Assembly (NCBI GenBank): GCA_021787665.1
Contig: JAJYLN010000003.1
Location: 62,001 to 126,000, forward strand
Source: a bacterium
Lineage (GTDB): Bacteria > JAMCPX01
Length of the DNA: 64,000 nucleotides
Reading direction: 5' to 3'
The stretch's first letter is position 1. The number at the start of each line of letters is the position of its first letter. The position numbers were made by a program, and so were the translations under genes. Shown piece by piece: positions 44,681 to 53,415 of this stretch. The notes under the pieces are model-generated. The model saw only the letters and a program-made list of their open reading frames with translations. It did no database searches and had not been told where the DNA came from.

Positions 44681-45195
44681 AGGTCCGTGGGCTTGAACTT
44701 GGAGTTCCTTTTGAACCGAGGCCTGACCTTCTTCCCTATGAGATCGATGGACGCCGACGACGGGGCCACACCGAGCAGCCTCGAGAGCATGAGCGTCTTT
44801 GCGCCGGCAAACTCGACGAGCACGAGCATGAACGGCGTCTCCTTCAGAAATTCCTCACTCCCGAAATAACACACCGTGAACGTATGTATCCTGCCCTCTT
44901 TCGGCAGCTCCATCCACTCGCACTCCCCGCCGCACTGTTGGCAATGCAGCTTGGGCGTGACGTGGATGTACCCGCACGAGGCGCATCTGGTACCCAGCAG
45001 GCGGCCGTTTGCGAGCCCTGCAAAGAACGGCGAGTCCTGCCCGTAACTATGAATGTAGTTTATGCCGTAATGCTGAAGTGTTACGATCGGGCTCATGTCC
45101 TTCAATTGCTTCAGGTCCTTGGGAAAGGGTACCTTGAACAGGACCGTTCCTTCCTCGGTCTCTGGTATTGCTATAGCTTCCTTTTCTTTTTTCAT
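44659..45195 (-). CDS. DUF35 OB-fold protein with zinc ribbon
   Basis: The 178-residue protein has a rubredoxin-like zinc ribbon (CASCGYIHVTPKLHCQQCG) followed by an OB-fold domain (GRIHTFTVCYFGSEEF and LIGKKVRPRFKRNSKFKPTD). DUF35 proteins pair with thiolase-superfamily enzymes as in BbsA/BbsB, archaeal HMG-CoA synthesis and ChsH2/Ltp2, where they shape the acyl channel. Here the neighbour upstream on the same strand is a thiolase-like protein, ten bases away, so the pair likely forms a complex. It overlaps mnmG at the 3' end. Confidence 0.9.
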   Translation of the reverse strand: MKKEKEAIAIPETEEGTVLFKVPFPKDLKQLKDMSPIVTLQHYGINYIHSYGQDSPFFAGLANGRLLGTRCASCGYIHVTPKLHCQQCGGECEWMELPKEGRIHTFTVCYFGSEEFLKETPFMLVLVEFAGAKTLMLSRLLGVAPSSASIDLIGKKVRPRFKRNSKFKPTDLYFVLAE

Positions 45196-45205
45196 GGCGC
45201 CCTCC

Positions 45206-46516
45206 TTAGGCCTTTTCCAGTATAGAGACTGTTACGTAGGTGCCCGTGCCCGCATGACTATGTATCGCACCTCTTCTGGCGTCCCGGACCTGCAGAAGGT
45301 CGTTCCCGAAATGCTTCTTGATCGAGCGCTGTATCTGCCAGAATGCGAACACCGCCTGCATCAGGCCTGTTGCACCCACCGGGTGGCCGCACGCCATCAG
45401 GCCGCCGGAAGGGTTAACCGGGATCGTGCCCTTCTTCTTCAACTTGACGCCGTAATCTATGTTCGGCAGGAACGGGTTACCGGCCTCGACAAACTTGCCC
45501 CCCTCGCCGTACTTGCACAGTCCCATATCCTCGTATGTCTGTATCTCAGATGAGGTAAAGGCATCGTGGAGTTCGACAAAGTCGATGTCCTCGAGGGGGT
45601 TCTTGATCCCAGCCATCTCATAGGCGAGCTTCGTCGCCATCCTGCCGGCCCTGAAAGAATGTATGCCCGGATAATCGAGGTTCCGATAGTCGCCCGCGGA
45701 TTCGTGGGGAAGCAGTATCACCTTCCCATGCGGCCTGTCTGCCATTCTCATGCTGTCGGTGCCCCGACCGATCCCGGAAACCCGCACCGGCCGCAACTTC
45801 GTGCCGGACGCCTTCTCGAGCTTCCGGATACCCTCCTCGCTCGCGAGCAGAGCGACGGCGGCGCCGTCGGACATGACACATACATCGAGTCTCGTGAGTG
45901 GCCACGCGACCATGGGCGATTTCCGGACGTCCTCCACGGTGAGCTGCTCGCGCTTCTGCGCGTAAGGGTTGTGGTATGCATTGATGTGGTTCTTTACCGA
46001 TACCAAGGCCATCTGCTCGACCTTCGTGCCGAATTCCTTCATGTGCCGCACGACCATCATTGCGTAGTAGCCCGTGTAGAACCCTCCTACCGGATAATCA
46101 AAGTTGACGTCCGATGCGAGCGCTATGAACTCGTTGCCCTTCCATGTGTTGACATGCGACATCGTCTCGAACCCGTAGGCGAGACAAACATCCATGACCC
46201 CGGACGCTACGGACTTGTAAGCCTCCTGAAAGCATATGCCGCCGGTCGCGCCCCCGCCCTCAACCCTGTGCCCGGGCTTCGGGACAAGACCCAAGTAGTC
46301 CTGAACCATGATTCCCGCCATTAACTGCCGCGTAAAATGGTCCGAGAAGTACGATGCCACCACGCCGTCGATGACGTCGACGGCCTCCCGGTGCATCAGC
46401 CCTATGTCTGCAAGCGCATAGTCATATGCCTTCTTGACCATCAGTTGGAAGGTCATTTCCGGGTGTGCCTTCGCAAACTTCGTTATGCCGCCAGATACCA
46501 TATAAACCGGTCTCAT
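45206..46516 (-). CDS. Thiolase-superfamily protein lacking the nucleophilic cysteine (Ltp2-like candidate)
   Basis: The start with AAGGAG upstream gives 436 residues. The fold matches SCP2-type thiolases: EGGGATGG at residues 86-93, GGLMACGHPVGATG near 365-384 with the conserved His (about 378), and IHSHAGTGTYVTVSIL at the end. At the position where thiolases have Cys (consensus ACASG), this protein has Gly89; Cys95 lies six residues further. Such loss is known in Ltp2-type aldolases that also pair with DUF35. Alignment was by eye. The DUF35 gene lies ten bases downstream and a B12-binding gene just upstream. The substrate is unknown. Confidence 0.85.
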   Translation of the reverse strand: MRPVYMVSGGITKFAKAHPEMTFQLMVKKAYDYALADIGLMHREAVDVIDGVVASYFSDHFTRQLMAGIMVQDYLGLVPKPGHRVEGGGATGGICFQEAYKSVASGVMDVCLAYGFETMSHVNTWKGNEFIALASDVNFDYPVGGFYTGYYAMMVVRHMKEFGTKVEQMALVSVKNHINAYHNPYAQKREQLTVEDVRKSPMVAWPLTRLDVCVMSDGAAVALLASEEGIRKLEKASGTKLRPVRVSGIGRGTDSMRMADRPHGKVILLPHESAGDYRNLDYPGIHSFRAGRMATKLAYEMAGIKNPLEDIDFVELHDAFTSSEIQTYEDMGLCKYGEGGKFVEAGNPFLPNIDYGVKLKKKGTIPVNPSGGLMACGHPVGATGLMQAVFAFWQIQRSIKKHFGNDLLQVRDARRGAIHSHAGTGTYVTVSILEKA

Positions 46517-46540
46517 TGTATCTCCTTTCTTCATAGTCAT

Positions 46541-46942
46541 TTATGTCCTTGGCCGAACCTCTTTCTTTATAAACTCGAGTATGGTCCCCAGGCTCGCGCC
46601 CGGCGTAAATACGCCTTTGACGCCGATGCCCTTGAGATAAGCGATGTCCTCTTCCGGGATGATTCCGCCTCCAAAAACGGTGACGCCATCGAGCCCCTTC
46701 TCTCGTAGCAGTTCCACGACCCTCTTAAAGAGCGTATTGTGGGCGCCGGAGAGGATACTCAAGCCTATGGCATCGACGTCTTCCTGGAGCGCCGTCGCCA
46801 CAATCATCTCCGGCGTCTGATGGAGCCCGGTATAGATGACCTCGTAGCCCGCGTCCCTGAGCATCCTCGCAATGATCCTTGCGCCCCGGTCATGGCCATC
46901 CAGTCCCGGCTTCCCTATAAGGATCCTTATTTTCTTCGTCAT
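46541..46942 (-). CDS. Cobalamin-binding domain protein (methylmalonyl-CoA mutase C-terminal type)
   Basis: The 133-residue protein is one B12-binding Rossmann domain. It has the DxHxxG motif as [10 protein letters not shown] near residue 13 with the histidine that ligates cobalt, and later [19 protein letters not shown] and [10 protein letters not shown], as in the small subunit of acyl-CoA mutases. The catalytic large subunit is not adjacent. An AAGGAG precedes the ATG. It is upstream of the thiolase-like and DUF35 genes with a 24-base gap, suggesting co-transcription and a link to branched or substituted acyl-CoAs. Confidence 0.88.
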   Translation of the reverse strand: MTKKIRILIGKPGLDGHDRGARIIARMLRDAGYEVIYTGLHQTPEMIVATALQEDVDAIGLSILSGAHNTLFKRVVELLREKGLDGVTVFGGGIIPEEDIAYLKGIGVKGVFTPGASLGTILEFIKKEVRPRT

Positions 46943-47094
46943 ACAGTTTCTGTCTCCTTGAGAGAACCCAACTGTCACCCACTAAAGCATAATTCACCCG
47001 CGCAATGCAACAGAAGTCGGTCCGATTGCATCTGCACCTTGCCCAACCCAAATATGCGACTGAAATTTTCTTGTCCTTACATAAAGGAGGCTCT

Positions 47095-47313
47095 ATGATA
47101 CAGTCAAAGGCTGTGTGGTTGACACCGACGTGGCGTATGTTGTGTACAGTGTTCGGATTAGTTACAGGTCTTTTGTCCTTCCCGAACGCAGTATACGCTG
47201 GCAGGCCAAATCCATGTGAAGTATCTTCATGTTATTCCTGCAATAAACAGAACGGCAATACGTGGACAGTGCCATGGAACAATCAGACTCGGGATAGAGC
47301 CAGACCATCATGA
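47095..47313 (+). CDS. Small secreted cysteine-containing protein
   Basis: The start is the ATG with AAGGAGG eight bases upstream, giving 72 residues. After a basic N-terminus comes a hydrophobic stretch (LCTVFGLVTGLLSFPNAVYA) with an AxA-type cleavage site. The mature part has three cysteines (PCEVSSCYSCNKQ) and TWTVPWNN. No family was recognised. A small lipoprotein-like ORF follows about 100 bases downstream. The strong ribosome site and signal peptide make it a credible gene. Confidence 0.6.
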   Translation: MIQSKAVWLTPTWRMLCTVFGLVTGLLSFPNAVYAGRPNPCEVSSCYSCNKQNGNTWTVPWNNQTRDRARPS

Positions 47314-47410
47314 CCCCGGCAGGCGATGTCGAGGAATCGCAGAGGCCAGGAGCTTGAGAGCATAACGGCAGACCGGTAAACGCAGATGCCCTTACGCTGA
47401 GTAGTTAAAG

Positions 47411-47677
47411 GTGGAGGTTGTATTGGTTTTGTTAATAATTACCGGCTGTGGAGCAACCAAGAAATCTCCACCCGTTATTACCCAAATTAGAGAGTCTTGC
47501 GTGCCCCCACTTGGAGGGGATGTGAAATTGCAGGTATTGATAAATGGTGGGGAAGGATATGCACCTGTATTTGTAAAGAGACACACGGGAAAGAACAGGC
47601 AGTTACCCCGCAACCGAATTGGTCGGTGTTGCAAGGGGCCCGCCGTATTGGCCGTACTCGGGTCCCAATGGCCGTGA
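47411..47677 (+). CDS. Small lipoprotein-like ORF overlapping repeat copy 2
   Basis: A GTG start gives 88 residues beginning MEVVLVLLIITGCGATKKS, a short lipoprotein signal with an ITGC lipobox. The middle (CVPPLGGDVKLQVLINGGEGYAPVFV) resembles nothing recognised. The last 25 codons lie in the dispersed repeat and, compared with copy 1, carry a +1 and a -1 shift, so the WPYAGP tail is scrambled to AVLAVLGS. It may be a decaying gene. No strong Shine-Dalgarno is seen. Confidence 0.4.
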   Translation: MEVVLVLLIITGCGATKKSPPVITQIRESCVPPLGGDVKLQVLINGGEGYAPVFVKRHTGKNRQLPRNRIGRCCKGPAVLAVLGSQWP

Positions 47678-47679
47678 GG
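47610..47679. repeat. Copy 2 of the dispersed WPY-tail repeat
   Basis: Shares GTCGGTGTTGCAAGGG, CCCGC.GTA.TGGCC, and AATGGCC.TGAGG with 24976-25051. Relative to that copy it gained a G in the G-run and lost one base near CGGGTCCC, so both copies end in QWP-stop but the centre is frame-shifted. Confidence 0.6.
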
Positions 47680-47834
47680 AACCTTGATAAAGAGTCATAC
47701 GGGGAAAAATTGTGACAAGCGTCATTGCAAAGTGTACCGCCATGCCGGCATCATGGTATTGTACTCATCAACGGAAAGAGGGCCTCAACCATACTCCAGG
47801 CGAAATGCGGAGACGAGCAAGGCACGTGCACTGC

Positions 47835-47863
47835 TTGACATAGAACGTCTCTTGGCATACACA
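47835..47863 (+). promoter_or_regulatory. Candidate mltD promoter giving a leaderless start
   Basis: A perfect TTGACA is followed after 17 bases by TACACA (three of six), ending six bases before the lipoprotein-type ATG at 47870. No Shine-Dalgarno is seen before that ATG. Confidence 0.35.
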
Positions 47864-47869
47864 AGATCC

Positions 47870-49312
47870 ATGAAATACATAGATGTCTTGTTATCGGGCC
47901 TGGTCATTGGTGTTCTTATGCAGGGTTGTGCGACCTCGAACAGCACCGGACGAAATGGAACGGGATTGAACACCGTCGGACAGCCGATAACAACTTCTGA
48001 CACAGCCGGCCCCGGCACCGTGGCGTGCGGGCCGCTGACCGGCACATCCGTAACCACCGCAGCGGACCAGGACCTGTCGGACATCCTCGCACGTAGCTCC
48101 GCCCCGGAAAGCCTCGAGACCATAACGGCAGACACGGACATCCCGATGGTCATGAACGAAAAGGTGCAATACTTTATCAGGTACTTTTCAGACATACAGC
48201 ACGACATATTCGCAAAGTGGCTCGAGAGGTCAGAGCAGTACATACCTCAGATGAAAAAGATCTTGAAGGACAACGGGCTCCCGGTGGACCTCGTATATAT
48301 GGCACTCATCGAGAGCGGGTTCAACACCCACGCCATGTCGAGGCGCAGCGCATGCGGTCCATGGCAGTTCATCAGGAGCACTGCACGGCTCTATCATCTC
48401 AAGGTCAACTGGTGGGTAGACGAGAGGAGGAACCCGGAGAAATCCACGCTCGCAGCAGCACGGTACCTCAAGAACCTCTACGACACCTTCGGCTCGTGGT
48501 ACCTCGCCGAGGCCGCCTACAACGCCGGGCCCCTCAAGGTGCTGTGGGCGATGCGAAAACAGAAGACGGACAATTTCTGGAAGCTTGCCGAGCACAGATA
48601 CCTGAAAAGAGAAACCAGGGACTATGTACCGAAGCTCATCGCAGCAGCGATGATAGCGAAGTCTCCTGCGACCTTCGGGTTTACCGGACTGACCTATGAA
48701 AAGCAGATCCAGGACGATACCGTGGTGCTGTCCCACCAGATCGATCTCCATGTAGCTGCAAGACTTGCAGGAACGACATACGCGGTGATAAAAAATCTTA
48801 ACCCGGAGCTCCTCAGATGGGCAACTCCTCCGGTCCCCGCATACGCCCTGAACATACCCGCTGGCACAAAAAAGACCTTTACCGAAGCGCTGGATAACAT
48901 GCCGAGGAGAGAACTCTTCAGCTACAAGCGGTACCCTATACGGAGGGGCGATACCCTCTATGTGATCGCGAGGGAATACGGCGTACCGGTCCGCGAGCTC
49001 AGGACGATGAACCACATATGGAACGTACGGGCGATACGGCCGGGTCGCAACATCATCATTCCGGTCAGCCCCTACTCGCACAGGAGGGCGATCTCGTATG
49101 CGAAGAGGACCAGAACGATCAACACTTCCTACACGGGCTACAGCTCCAGATACATCTACTACCGGGTAAAACAGGGTGATACTTTATGGGATATAGCCCA
49201 TAAATTCGACGTCACCATCTCAAGGATACGGTTCAGCAACAGGCTGAGGGGCAGGCTCATCAGACCGAATATGATCCTGAAGATACCCAAGATCGTCGCA
49301 CGGGAAGATTAG
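47870..49312 (+). CDS. mltD: Membrane-bound lytic murein transglycosylase D-like protein
   Basis: The track start at 47684 is rejected because the ATG at 47870 begins a lipoprotein signal (LLSGLVIGVLMQGC, lipid on Cys20). The 480-residue protein then has an SLT domain with catalytic Glu148 in LIESGFNTHAMS, GPWQFIRSTARLY and AEAAYNAGP, and two LysM repeats (RRGDTLYVIAREYGV and KQGDTLWDIAHKFDV). It cleaves peptidoglycan in the periplasm. The gene runs into mrp after 14 bases. Confidence 0.93.
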   Translation: MKYIDVLLSGLVIGVLMQGCATSNSTGRNGTGLNTVGQPITTSDTAGPGTVACGPLTGTSVTTAADQDLSDILARSSAPESLETITADTDIPMVMNEKVQYFIRYFSDIQHDIFAKWLERSEQYIPQMKKILKDNGLPVDLVYMALIESGFNTHAMSRRSACGPWQFIRSTARLYHLKVNWWVDERRNPEKSTLAAARYLKNLYDTFGSWYLAEAAYNAGPLKVLWAMRKQKTDNFWKLAEHRYLKRETRDYVPKLIAAAMIAKSPATFGFTGLTYEKQIQDDTVVLSHQIDLHVAARLAGTTYAVIKNLNPELLRWATPPVPAYALNIPAGTKKTFTEALDNMPRRELFSYKRYPIRRGDTLYVIAREYGVPVRELRTMNHIWNVRAIRPGRNIIIPVSPYSHRRAISYAKRTRTINTSYTGYSSRYIYYRVKQGDTLWDIAHKFDVTISRIRFSNRLRGRLIRPNMILKIPKIVARED

Positions 49313-49326
49313 AAAGGAGACCTTCG

Positions 49327-50406
49327 TTGTCTGACATAGAACTCGAAAGGCAGGTCCTCAATGCCCTCAGTAAGGTCGAGGACCCGGAGCTGAAGAGGGA
49401 CGTCGTGAGCCTCGGCATGATAAGGGACCTCACGATAGAAGACGGCAGGGTGATCTTCAGGTTCGTGCTTACCACCCCTGCGTGCCCGCTCGCAGACAGC
49501 CTCAGCCAGATGGTGAGAAAGGCCGTCGAGTCGATAGACTGGGTAAAGTCCGTGGAGATTAAGCAGGACTTCGCTGTCCCGAAGGCAAAGACCCCGGGCC
49601 CCCAAAAGCCGGCCCCCATCGAAGGCATCAAGAATATCATAGCCGTCGGCAGCGGCAAGGGAGGCGTGGGTAAGTCGACCGTCAGTGTCAATCTTGCCGT
49701 TGCGCTCGCCCAGACCGGTGCCAAGGTTGGACTCATTGACGCAGATATCTACGGCCCGGATGTTCCCATGCTCCTCGGCATAACCAAGGAACAGAGGCTC
49801 GCCATCGTAGAAAATGAGCGGCTCGAGCCGGTCGAGGCACACGGACTAAAGGCAGTCTCGATAGGCCTGATCCTGCCGGACGACACACCGGTGATCTGGA
49901 GAGGTCCGTTGATAAGCCAGATGATAGACCAGTTCCTGACACAGATTCGGTGGGGCGAGATCGACTATATGATCGTGGACCTGCCCCCGGGCACAGGGGA
50001 CATCCAGCTCACCCTCGTGCAAAAGGCGCCCATCAACGGCGCTCTTATCATATCGACCCCTCAGGACGTATCCCTCCTCGACGCAACAAAGGCATTGAAC
50101 ATGTTCCTGAAGGTGGAGGTACCGGTACTCGGCATGATAGAGAACATGAGCTATTTTATCTGCCCCCACTGCGGCAAGCAGACGAACATATTCGGCACGG
50201 GCGGTGTCGAGGAGGCCGCAAACAGGCTGTCCATCGACTTCCTGGGAAGGATTCCCCTCGAGCCAAGGGTGAGGGAAGGAGGCGATACCGGCAAGCCGAT
50301 AGCGGCAGAGGAGCATCCTTCCCCCACAGCGCTGGTGTTCAAGGGCATAGCCGCCAGAGTGGCATCAAAGCTGAGCGTACAGAACATGGCGGCCGGAGAC
50401 CGGTAA
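49327..50406 (+). CDS. mrp: Mrp/NBP35-family Fe-S cluster carrier ATPase
   Basis: The 359-residue protein starts at a TTG with AAGGAG ahead. An N-terminal MIP18 (DUF59) domain (ALSKVEDPELKRDVVSLGM) is followed by the deviant Walker A GSGKGGVGKSTVS, IVDLPPGTGDIQLT, and CPHCGKQ, whose CxxC holds a bridging Fe-S cluster in the dimer. It delivers clusters to apo-proteins in the cytosol. The Fe-S genes glpA and the glpC-like gene follow directly, so it may help mature them. Confidence 0.93.
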   Translation: MSDIELERQVLNALSKVEDPELKRDVVSLGMIRDLTIEDGRVIFRFVLTTPACPLADSLSQMVRKAVESIDWVKSVEIKQDFAVPKAKTPGPQKPAPIEGIKNIIAVGSGKGGVGKSTVSVNLAVALAQTGAKVGLIDADIYGPDVPMLLGITKEQRLAIVENERLEPVEAHGLKAVSIGLILPDDTPVIWRGPLISQMIDQFLTQIRWGEIDYMIVDLPPGTGDIQLTLVQKAPINGALIISTPQDVSLLDATKALNMFLKVEVPVLGMIENMSYFICPHCGKQTNIFGTGGVEEAANRLSIDFLGRIPLEPRVREGGDTGKPIAAEEHPSPTALVFKGIAARVASKLSVQNMAAGDR

Positions 50407-50410
50407 TCCC

Positions 50411-52072
50411 GTGGCCACCGATAAGCAGGACGAGACCTATGACGTCGCGGTCATAGGCGGGGGCATCAACGGCACGGGCATAGCACGGGACTGCGCTATG
50501 CGGGGCCTGAAGGTCGTTCTGTTCGAAAAGAATGACCTCTCGGCCGGGGCGACCGGCGCCTGCACCGGTATGATCCATGGCGGCGCGCGGTACCTCCTGA
50601 ACGACATCCACACCACCTATCTCTCGAGCCTTGACTCCGGCTACATCCAGAAAATCGCCCCGCACCTGCTGTTCAGGATACCCTTTGTTACGCCGGTGCT
50701 GAAGCAAGATGCCGTACCGAACATCTATCTCGGACTGCTCGAGACGTTCTTTGAAGCATACGACCGGTTTGCGCCCCTGAAGAACAGTAAGCCGCATACG
50801 AGGCTCACCAGGGACGAGCTCAGGTCGATCGAGCCCGGCATTACTGACGATGCTATAGGTGCGGTCTCCTTCGACGAGTACGGTATCGATACCTTCAGAC
50901 TGTGCGTGGAGAACGCGCTGTCTGCGGCAGAGCATGGTGCCTCGATACACAACCATACCGAGGTGCGGCAGCTCCTCATGCAGGACAACACGGTCGGGGG
51001 GGTACAGGTAAGGGACACGCTCACCGGAAAGACCGGGTATGTCCACGCGAGGCTCGTTATGAACGCGGCCGGGCCATGGCTCCCCGGCGTTGCCGGGCTC
51101 GCCGGGACAAAGGTCCGGATACGCCCGGGCAAAGGCATCCATCTTATCATGGACCGGCGCGTTTCGAACATCGGCATCGTCATAAAAGCCATCGACGGCA
51201 GGCAGGTGTTCATGATGCCGCACGATAACACTTTCATCATCGGGACCACGGACGACGACTTCTACGGTGACCTCGACAACCTATGGGCGACCCGCGACGA
51301 GATCGAATATCTCCTGCAGGCAGCGGAGCGCTACTTCCCGAGCATACGGGACTACCGGATCATGCGCGTGATGATCGGCGTACGGCCCACCCTGTACGCC
51401 TGGGGAAAGAACGAGGACTCGCTGTACCGGGAGCACAGGATATTCGACCACGAGGCCGAGAACGGCGTGAAGGGCTTTCTGACCATAGCGGGCGGGAAGC
51501 TCGCAAGCTACCGGCTCATGTCCGAGGAGGCCACGGACGTTATCTGCATGAAGCTCGGTCACAAGGGCACGTGCAAAACCCACACCGAGCCCCTGCCCGG
51601 CGGTCGCGCACTACCGGACGTCGGGAAGCTCTCACAGCAGTACAGCATGGATCCATACGCCATTTCCCGGATCGCGTACCGACATGGCGCCCTGACTGAG
51701 GAGGTCCTCGGATCGACGGTCCGGGAAGCATCGAACGGCGCCACGGTATGCGAGTGTGAGCCTGTTACCGAGGCTGAAATCCGGCACGCCATCCGCAGCG
51801 AATGGGCACGCACCTTGCCGGACCTGCGAAGGAGGACCAGACTCGGCACCGGCTCGTGCCAGGGAAGGCGATGTGCGATCAGGGCCGCGTACATCCTCGG
51901 AGAGGAGCTCGGACTTGACTCGGACGGAATCAAGGGGCTCATCGGAACATTTATCAAAGAGCGCTGGAAAGGCAACGCTCCGATCCTTACGGACAAGCAG
52001 CTTGCCGAGGCCGAGCTGAACCTTGCGACGCACGTGCTTTCCGATAGTTTTAACGATCTCATCGAGAAGTGA
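50411..52072 (+). CDS. glpA: Anaerobic glycerol-3-phosphate dehydrogenase subunit A
   Basis: This FAD enzyme oxidises glycerol-3-phosphate to dihydroxyacetone phosphate. The GTG-started protein of 553 residues has VIGGGINGTGIARDCAMRGL near residue 13, the SAGATGACTGMIHGG segment, and a C-terminal BFD-like [2Fe-2S] region with CECEPVTEAEI and GSCQGRRC. It is four bases from mrp and three bases from glpB. Domain order is that of GlpA, not of aerobic GlpD. Confidence 0.93.
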   Translation: MATDKQDETYDVAVIGGGINGTGIARDCAMRGLKVVLFEKNDLSAGATGACTGMIHGGARYLLNDIHTTYLSSLDSGYIQKIAPHLLFRIPFVTPVLKQDAVPNIYLGLLETFFEAYDRFAPLKNSKPHTRLTRDELRSIEPGITDDAIGAVSFDEYGIDTFRLCVENALSAAEHGASIHNHTEVRQLLMQDNTVGGVQVRDTLTGKTGYVHARLVMNAAGPWLPGVAGLAGTKVRIRPGKGIHLIMDRRVSNIGIVIKAIDGRQVFMMPHDNTFIIGTTDDDFYGDLDNLWATRDEIEYLLQAAERYFPSIRDYRIMRVMIGVRPTLYAWGKNEDSLYREHRIFDHEAENGVKGFLTIAGGKLASYRLMSEEATDVICMKLGHKGTCKTHTEPLPGGRALPDVGKLSQQYSMDPYAISRIAYRHGALTEEVLGSTVREASNGATVCECEPVTEAEIRHAIRSEWARTLPDLRRRTRLGTGSCQGRRCAIRAAYILGEELGLDSDGIKGLIGTFIKERWKGNAPILTDKQLAEAELNLATHVLSDSFNDLIEK

Positions 52073-52075
52073 TCC

Positions 52076-53413
52076 ATGGACTATGACGTCATCGTTATCG
52101 GCAGCGGTCTTGCGGGAACGCTTGCTGCAATCAATGCGGCCAGGACAAAAAAGGTCGCTGTAGTAAGAAAGGGGTACGGAGCGACCGCGCTATCCTCCGG
52201 TGCGTTCGACATCGCGGGCAGAACCGGTCAAAGGGGCAGGCCGTTCAAGGGCATCTCGACCCTGACCGGGGCCATCGGCAACATCCTTTACAACGAGCCC
52301 CTGCATCCCTACTCGATGCTCTCCACCCTGCTTACGGGAGACCGGTTCAACGAGTTCCCGAGTATGGTCAAGACCATCGGCGATCAGCTCTTCAGCGAGC
52401 TGGAAACGGAGGGGATCCGGTACGAAGGCTCCTGGGAGAGCTACTCGATTATCCCCAACCAGCACGGCACTTTCAAGCTTACCTCCTTCTGTCAATCTTC
52501 CATGCTATCCGGTAACCTGACGAAACTGATGGGCAGGGCGATAGTGTTCGTGGGCTTTGAACGTACCGACGTACACAACAAAACCAGGGCATCGTTCATC
52601 TCGGCTATGCTCTCAAAATACGGACTCGCGTCTTTCAGGAATATCGGTTGCACGAATATCGATCTCAGGCACTACGGCATACCCTGTAATGAATACGATT
52701 ATATATCTCTCGCCGGTACCATGGACGACACGGAACATGCAAAGAAGGTACTGGCCATCGTGAAACATTCCCTGGACAGCATGGAATATGAGCATGCTTT
52801 TCTGCCGCCTATCATGGGTATTACGAACCACCATGAGGTCCTGAAGATGTTTACCGATAGTTTCGGAGATACCGTCTCCGAGTTTATTTCTCCTCCCTCC
52901 TCAGCCCCGGGTTTGAGACTGCAGTATGCACTCGATAGGTTGCTTGCCCGGCATGGCGTCGCGATCATAGAGGGGGATGCGGCCGGTGAGGGGACCGGAG
53001 ACACGATTAAGACGATACGGGTGTCCTCACGGGACGGCAGGAAGGCGTCTACGTCCGCAGACAGCTTTGTGCTTGCGACAGGCAAATTCATCAGCGGGGG
53101 CATCGTGAATAAGGGAACATGGCACGAAGCCGTGTTCGGTCTGCCGGTCTTTATAGGTGTGCATCAGACAAAGGACCCGTTCCCTCCTGGCCACCTCACC
53201 GGAGACCCGTTCGACGATCAGATGCTCTTTTCGATGGGCGTAAGGACGGACACCAGCCTGCGGCCGGTCGATGAAGACGGCAGGGTCGTGTACAAGAACC
53301 TCTACGCGGCTGGCTCCGTACTCTCGGGCTACAACTATATCTACGACAAAACAGGCCTCGGTACGGCCATGATGACCGGCGCGAAAGCGGGCATATTCTC
53401 TGTGGCGGGGTAG
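52076..53413 (+). CDS. glpB: Anaerobic glycerol-3-phosphate dehydrogenase subunit B
   Basis: The 445-residue flavoprotein begins DYDVIVIGSGLAGTLAAINAAR and continues with ATALSSGAFDIAG; FVLATGKFISGGI near residue 335 and YAAGSVLSGYNYIYDKTGLG at the end are typical of GlpB. It acts with GlpA and a membrane-associated Fe-S subunit. It follows glpA by three bases and precedes the Fe-S gene by two, a tight operon. Confidence 0.9.
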   Translation: MDYDVIVIGSGLAGTLAAINAARTKKVAVVRKGYGATALSSGAFDIAGRTGQRGRPFKGISTLTGAIGNILYNEPLHPYSMLSTLLTGDRFNEFPSMVKTIGDQLFSELETEGIRYEGSWESYSIIPNQHGTFKLTSFCQSSMLSGNLTKLMGRAIVFVGFERTDVHNKTRASFISAMLSKYGLASFRNIGCTNIDLRHYGIPCNEYDYISLAGTMDDTEHAKKVLAIVKHSLDSMEYEHAFLPPIMGITNHHEVLKMFTDSFGDTVSEFISPPSSAPGLRLQYALDRLLARHGVAIIEGDAAGEGTGDTIKTIRVSSRDGRKASTSADSFVLATGKFISGGIVNKGTWHEAVFGLPVFIGVHQTKDPFPPGHLTGDPFDDQMLFSMGVRTDTSLRPVDEDGRVVYKNLYAAGSVLSGYNYIYDKTGLGTAMMTGAKAGIFSVAG

Positions 53414-53415
53414 GC

